In this document: positions 60,598-64,000 of the stretch, piece after piece
How positions within the stretch are numbered: position 1 is the stretch's first letter
Layout: every line of letters starts with the position of its first letter
NCBI RefSeq assembly: GCF_002795245.1
Contig: NZ_PGVG01000039.1
Span: forward strand, 1 to 64,000
Length of the DNA stretch: 64,000 nt
Direction of reading: 5' to 3'
DNA from: Bradyrhizobium forestalis
GTDB taxonomy: Bacteria > Pseudomonadota > Alphaproteobacteria > Rhizobiales > Xanthobacteraceae
Notes under the pieces: generated by a model
Databases searched by the model: none
The model's input: the letters and a program-made list of their open reading frames with translations, nothing else
What the model was told of the DNA's origin: nothing
Translations under genes and position numbers: made by a program

Positions 60598-61420
60598 CTG
60601 ATCCCGTCCTGCGGGCGGCGGCATCCGAGCCGCCAGCCGGTTCCTGGACGAAGCGCTTGCGGCGGAACAGCCCGCCGCCGAATGTGACGAAAAACCTGCC
60701 GGCCAGCATGAAAGCCAGGGCAAACCACGTCAGCGCGTAGATCAGGTGGTTATTGGGAAAGCGGATCACGGTCAATCCGCCGATCGGACCGCCGGCAATT
60801 TGTGATCCGGCGTCGGCATCCACGAAGAAGGGCGCGACGTCATGAAGGCCACGTGCCGCCGTGATGGCGGCGACGTCCCGCGAGTACCAGCGGTTGTGCT
60901 GGGGCACGTTGTTCCGCAAGAAACCGCCCTTCGGCTCCGTCATGCGGAGCAGGCCGGTGATCTCGACCTGACCGTCGGGATTGCCGTCCCTGCGCATCGA
61001 CGGGTCGCGCCGGTCGGACGGCACGAAGCCGCGGTTGATCAGCACCAGCGTGCCGTCATCGCGCTTCAGCGGCGTCAGCACCCAATAGCCCGGGCCTTCC
61101 TCGGTGACGGCCTGAACCAGGGTCTCGCGGTCATGCAAGAAGCGACCGCTGACGCTGACGTGCCTGTATTCGTCGTTTGCGGCGCTGATGGCGGACCATG
61201 AAGCGGGCGAGGGGATCGGTTGGGCTGGAGCGTGGACGCGCTGCTCGACACGGTCGATCAGCGCCAGCTTCCAGGCGCGGCGCTCGATCTGCCAGACGCC
61301 GAGCGCGATCAGAATTACAAAGGCGATGACCGAGAGGACCATGAGCCACAAGGAGGGGGCGCGCACGGCCTCGCTGTGCGTCCCTCCTGCCTTGCTCGTC
61401 GCGGTCCGAGTCTTGCTCAC
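60569..61420 (-). CDS. SURF1 family cytochrome oxidase assembly protein
   Basis: 283 residues with two membrane spans (about 25-44 and 225-247) flanking a periplasmic domain. Family hallmarks: 'VLIALGVWQIERRAWKLALI', 'GYWVLTPLKRDDGTLVLINR', 'GFVPSDRRDP' and 'NNHLIYALTWFALAF'. SURF1 helps insert haem in terminal oxidases. Located directly after cyoD, it is probably the assembly factor for this quinol oxidase, although most known SURF1 proteins serve aa3-type oxidases. The 3' end overlaps actS. Confidence 0.92.
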   Translation of the reverse strand: MSKTRTATSKAGGTHSEAVRAPSLWLMVLSVIAFVILIALGVWQIERRAWKLALIDRVEQRVHAPAQPIPSPASWSAISAANDEYRHVSVSGRFLHDRETLVQAVTEEGPGYWVLTPLKRDDGTLVLINRGFVPSDRRDPSMRRDGNPDGQVEITGLLRMTEPKGGFLRNNVPQHNRWYSRDVAAITAARGLHDVAPFFVDADAGSQIAGGPIGGLTVIRFPNNHLIYALTWFALAFMLAGRFFVTFGGGLFRRKRFVQEPAGGSDAAARRTGSDAGTIVEPT

Positions 61421-61433
61421 TTCGGAGCCTCGC

Positions 61434-61814
61434 TCACTTCATTCCCGTCATCTGGTGGACCGGCATCATGTTGCTGTTGAGGTGGCTCATCACCCACAGC
61501 GAGCCGGACAGTGCGATCACCACCATCACGATGGTGAAGATCAGCGCCATCATGCTCCAGCCGTTCTCGGAGGTCGTGTTCATGTGCAGGAAGTAGATCA
61601 TGTGAACCACGATCTGCACGACCGCGAAGGCCATGATGACAAGCGCGGTGATCTGCTTGCTCGGCAGCGTCCCGCTCATCACCAGCCAGAACGGGATCGC
61701 GGTGAGCACCACCGAGAGCACGAAGCCGAGCATGTAGGTCGAGAACGTGCCGTGGGCGTGGCCGCCCTCGTGGTGATGATCGTCCGCGTGGGCGGCATGG
61801 GTATCGGTGCTCAT
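61434..61814 (-). CDS. cyoD: Cytochrome o ubiquinol oxidase subunit IV (CyoD)
   Basis: A 126-residue three-span membrane protein with a His/Asp-rich N-terminus ('HAAHADDHHHEGGHAHG') that may bind metal. 'TFSTYMLGFVLSVVLTAIPF' and 'IYFLHMNTTSENGWSMMALI' are typical of CyoD. An auxiliary subunit of the haem-copper quinol oxidase. The ATG overlaps the cyoC stop (ATGA). Confidence 0.93.
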   Translation of the reverse strand: MSTDTHAAHADDHHHEGGHAHGTFSTYMLGFVLSVVLTAIPFWLVMSGTLPSKQITALVIMAFAVVQIVVHMIYFLHMNTTSENGWSMMALIFTIVMVVIALSGSLWVMSHLNSNMMPVHQMTGMK

Positions 61815-62440
61815 CGCAGAACTCCCAGGAGATAGACGAAGGTGAAGACGCCGATCCAGACCACGTCGAGGAAGTGCCAGAACATCGACAGGCACATCAG
61901 GCGGCGGCGGTTGGCCTCGATCAGGCCGAACTTCTGGACCTGCACCATCAGGGTCACCAGCCAGATCAGGCCGCAGGAGACGTGCAGGCCGTGGGTGCCG
62001 ACCAGGGTGAAGAAGGCGGACAGGAAGGCGCTGCGCTGAGGCGTGGCGCCCTCGTGGATCATGTGGGCGAACTCGGTGAGCTCGATGCCGATGAAGGCGG
62101 CGCCGAACAGGCCGGTGATCGCCAGCCACATCTGGGTTTGGGCGATCTTGTTCTGCTGCATCGTCAGCATGGCGAAGCCGTAGGTGATCGACGACAGCAG
62201 CAGCATCGACGTGTTCACCGCGACCAGGTTCAGGTCGAACAGGTCCTTCGGCGCCGGGCCGGCGGCGTAATTGCCGCCGAGCACGCCGAAGGTGGCGAAC
62301 AGGATCGCGAAGATGAGGCAGTCGCTCATCAGGTAGATCCAGAAACCGAGCGAGGTGCTCCAGCCTTCCGGATGCGGATGCTCGTCGGCGAGATAGAAGA
62401 CCGGCTCGCCGGTTTGCGTGGGATTGATAGCGACAGTCAT
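61811..62440 (-). CDS. cyoC: Cytochrome o ubiquinol oxidase subunit III (CyoC)
   Basis: A 209-residue protein with five membrane spans. 'EGWSTSLGFWIYLMSDCLIF' at the N-terminus, 'GTHGLHVSCGLIWLVTLMVQ' in the middle and 'LSMFWHFLDVVWIGVFTFVY' at the C-terminus are diagnostic. Its ATG directly follows the cyoB stop (TAAATG), consistent with a single cyo operon. Confidence 0.95.
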   Translation of the reverse strand: MTVAINPTQTGEPVFYLADEHPHPEGWSTSLGFWIYLMSDCLIFAILFATFGVLGGNYAAGPAPKDLFDLNLVAVNTSMLLLSSITYGFAMLTMQQNKIAQTQMWLAITGLFGAAFIGIELTEFAHMIHEGATPQRSAFLSAFFTLVGTHGLHVSCGLIWLVTLMVQVQKFGLIEANRRRLMCLSMFWHFLDVVWIGVFTFVYLLGVLR

Positions 62441-64000
62441 TTACTTGGCTCCGGCGAGCAGTTTGGTGCGCGCGTCCTCGGTCCGGATGACGTCTTCAGC
62501 CGGAATGTCGAAGTCGCGGTGATAGTTGAAGGTGTGGCCGATCCCGACGGCGAGCATCGCGATGAAGCTCACGGCGGCGAGCCACCAGATGTACCAGATC
62601 AGGCCAAAACCCATCGCGGTGGCAAGGCCGGCGAGGATGATGCCGGTGCCGGTGCTGCTGGGCATGTGGATCGGCTTGAACCCGGTGAGCGGACGCTGGT
62701 AGCCGCGCTTCTTCATGTCCCACCACGCGTCATTGTCGTGCACGACGGGGGTGAAGGCGAAGTTGTAGTCCGGTGGCGGCGAGGAGGTCGCCCATTCCAG
62801 CGTGCGCGCGTCCCAGGGATCGCCGGTGACGTCCTTGAGCTGCTCGCGCTTGAGCAGGCTGACCGCGAACTGCATCAGCATCGAGAGGATGCCGATGAAG
62901 ACGAAGACGGCACCGATCGCGGCGATGACGAACCAGATCTGCAGGGACGGATCGTCGAACACGCGCAGGCGGCGGGTCACGCCCATCAGGCCGAGCACGT
63001 AGAGCGGCATGAAGGCCAGGTAGAAGCCGGTGACCCAGAACCAGAACGACATCTTGCCCCAGAACGGATCGAGCTTGAAGCCGAACGCCTTCGGGAACCA
63101 GTAGTTGATGCCGGCGAACGCGCCGAACACCACGCCGCCGATGATCACGTTGTGGAAGTGCGCGATCAGGAACAGGCTGTTGTGCAGCACGAAGTCGGCC
63201 GGCGGCACCGCGAGCAGCACACCGGTCATGCCGCCGATCACGAAGGTCAGCATGAAGGCGATGGTCCACATCATCGGCAGCTCGTAGCGGATACGGCCGC
63301 GATACATCGTGAACAGCCAGTTGAACATCTTCGCGCCCGTCGGGATCGAGATGATCATCGTGGTGATGCCGAAGAACGAGTTGACGCTGGCGCCCGAGCC
63401 CATCGTGAAGAAGTGATGCAGCCAGACCAGGTACGACAGGATGGTGATGACCACCGTGGCGTAGACCATCGAGGTGTAGCCGAACAGCCGCTTGCCGGAG
63501 AAGGTCGAGGTCACCTCCGAGAAGATGCCGAAGGCGGGGAGGACCAGGATGTAGACTTCAGGGTGACCCCAGATCCAGATCAGGTTCACGTACATCATCG
63601 GGCTGCCGCCGAAATCGTTCGTGAAGAAGTTGGTGCCGACATAGCGGTCGAGCGACAGCAGCGCGAGCACGACGGTCAGGACCGGGAAGGAGGCGACGAT
63701 CAGGACGTTGGTGCAGAGCGAGGTCCAGGTGAACACCGGCATCTTCATCATGGTCATGCCGGGACACCGCAGCTTGACGATGGTGCAGATCAGGTTGATG
63801 CCGGATAACGTCGTGCCGACGCCGGCGACCTGCAGTGCCCAGATGTAATAGTCGACGCCGACATCAGGACTGTAGCCGATGTTCGACAGCGGCGGATAAG
63901 CCAGCCAGCCGGTGCGGGCGAACTCGCCGATGAACAGCGAGGCCATCACCAGCACCGCGCCGCCGACCGTCATCCAGAAGCTGAAATTGTTCAGGAACGG
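62441..64000 (-). CDS. cyoB: Cytochrome o ubiquinol oxidase subunit I (CyoB), 5' end outside the window
   Basis: The C-terminal 519 codons of the haem-copper catalytic subunit; the frame is open to the window edge (ending '…FLNNFSFWM'), and about 140 residues are missing. The copper and haem ligands are seen in 'LIWIWGHPEVYILVLPAFGI' (His-x3-Tyr of CuB), 'LVWLHHFFTMGSG' and 'LFLIAHFHNVIIGGVVFG'. It oxidises ubiquinol and pumps protons. Together with cyoC, cyoD and surf1 it forms an operon running into the redox regulator genes actS and actR. Confidence 0.95.
   Translation of the reverse strand, partial: PFLNNFSFWMTVGGAVLVMASLFIGEFARTGWLAYPPLSNIGYSPDVGVDYYIWALQVAGVGTTLSGINLICTIVKLRCPGMTMMKMPVFTWTSLCTNVLIVASFPVLTVVLALLSLDRYVGTNFFTNDFGGSPMMYVNLIWIWGHPEVYILVLPAFGIFSEVTSTFSGKRLFGYTSMVYATVVITILSYLVWLHHFFTMGSGASVNSFFGITTMIISIPTGAKMFNWLFTMYRGRIRYELPMMWTIAFMLTFVIGGMTGVLLAVPPADFVLHNSLFLIAHFHNVIIGGVVFGAFAGINYWFPKAFGFKLDPFWGKMSFWFWVTGFYLAFMPLYVLGLMGVTRRLRVFDDPSLQIWFVIAAIGAVFVFIGILSMLMQFAVSLLKREQLKDVTGDPWDARTLEWATSSPPPDYNFAFTPVVHDNDAWWDMKKRGYQRPLTGFKPIHMPSSTGTGIILAGLATAMGFGLIWYIWWLAAVSFIAMLAVGIGHTFNYHRDFDIPAEDVIRTEDARTKLLAGAK

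Overview
This is a GC-rich alphaproteobacterial chromosome segment, most likely Bradyrhizobium or a close relative in the Nitrobacteraceae. That reading rests on gene order (argJ-ppiC-secA, accA-xerD-aroK-aroB, bolA next to a J-domain gene, cobS-cobT, fdxA-carD, and cyoBCD-surf1-actS-actR) and on many intergenic palindromic elements of the kind common in that group. No tRNA, rRNA, CRISPR array or intact transposase gene was seen. The name is an inference from content, not from a database search.

Layout. 0-8 kb: PH-domain protein, ubiG, an EamA transporter, the overlapping chain grxC / Nit-type amidase / DUF1178 zinc ribbon, comF, an NDUFAF5-like methyltransferase, mutT and a TadG-like vWA protein. 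8-14 kb: argJ, a parvulin isomerase and secA. 14-22.3 kb: an amide-utilisation locus with a divergent MarR regulator, a cytoplasmic AmiC-like amide-binding protein, a signature amidase, and a five-gene Liv/Urt-type ABC transporter with a Tat-exported binding protein. 22.4-31.3 kb: a YafK-like lipoprotein, accA, xerD, a 48-residue membrane peptide, aroK, aroB, a CorC-type protein, bolA and a J-domain protein. 31.5-40 kb looks like an accessory block: a citrate synthase-like gene divergent from an HTH-citrate synthase fusion, an AtzF-like amidase, a Crp/Fnr regulator, a NitT/TauT ABC transporter and a DedA protein. 40-46.7 kb: cobS, cobT, a Tat-exported phytase-like esterase, an old-yellow-enzyme reductase, a membrane protein and a PilZ protein. 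47-50.7 kb is a small genomic island: a DUF2235 hydrolase, a two-gene toxin-antitoxin-like module lying between two direct copies of the DUF2235 promoter and 5' end, and a frameshifted remnant of a helicase-like gene. 50.8-58.5 kb: rpmB, a DUF3108 protein, a Suv3-like helicase with a long disordered tail, an S4 protein that seems to start at ACG, fdxA and carD. 58.7-64 kb: actR, actS, surf1, cyoD, cyoC and the 3' part of cyoB, a redox-control and quinol-oxidase block.

How the genes work together. Two separate loci pair an amidase with an ABC importer and a regulator (14-22 kb and 34-39 kb), which suggests scavenging of organic nitrogen. ActS/ActR, SURF1 and the Cyo subunits form one respiratory module in which the redox sensor is cotranscribed with an oxidase assembly factor. 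The observations most worth following are the HTH-citrate synthase/citrate synthase divergent pair with palindromes between them (31.5-33.9 kb), and the TA-like module with its own consensus promoter and overlapping operator-like repeat (48.6-49.5 kb). At least six families of palindromic intergenic elements are scattered between genes.
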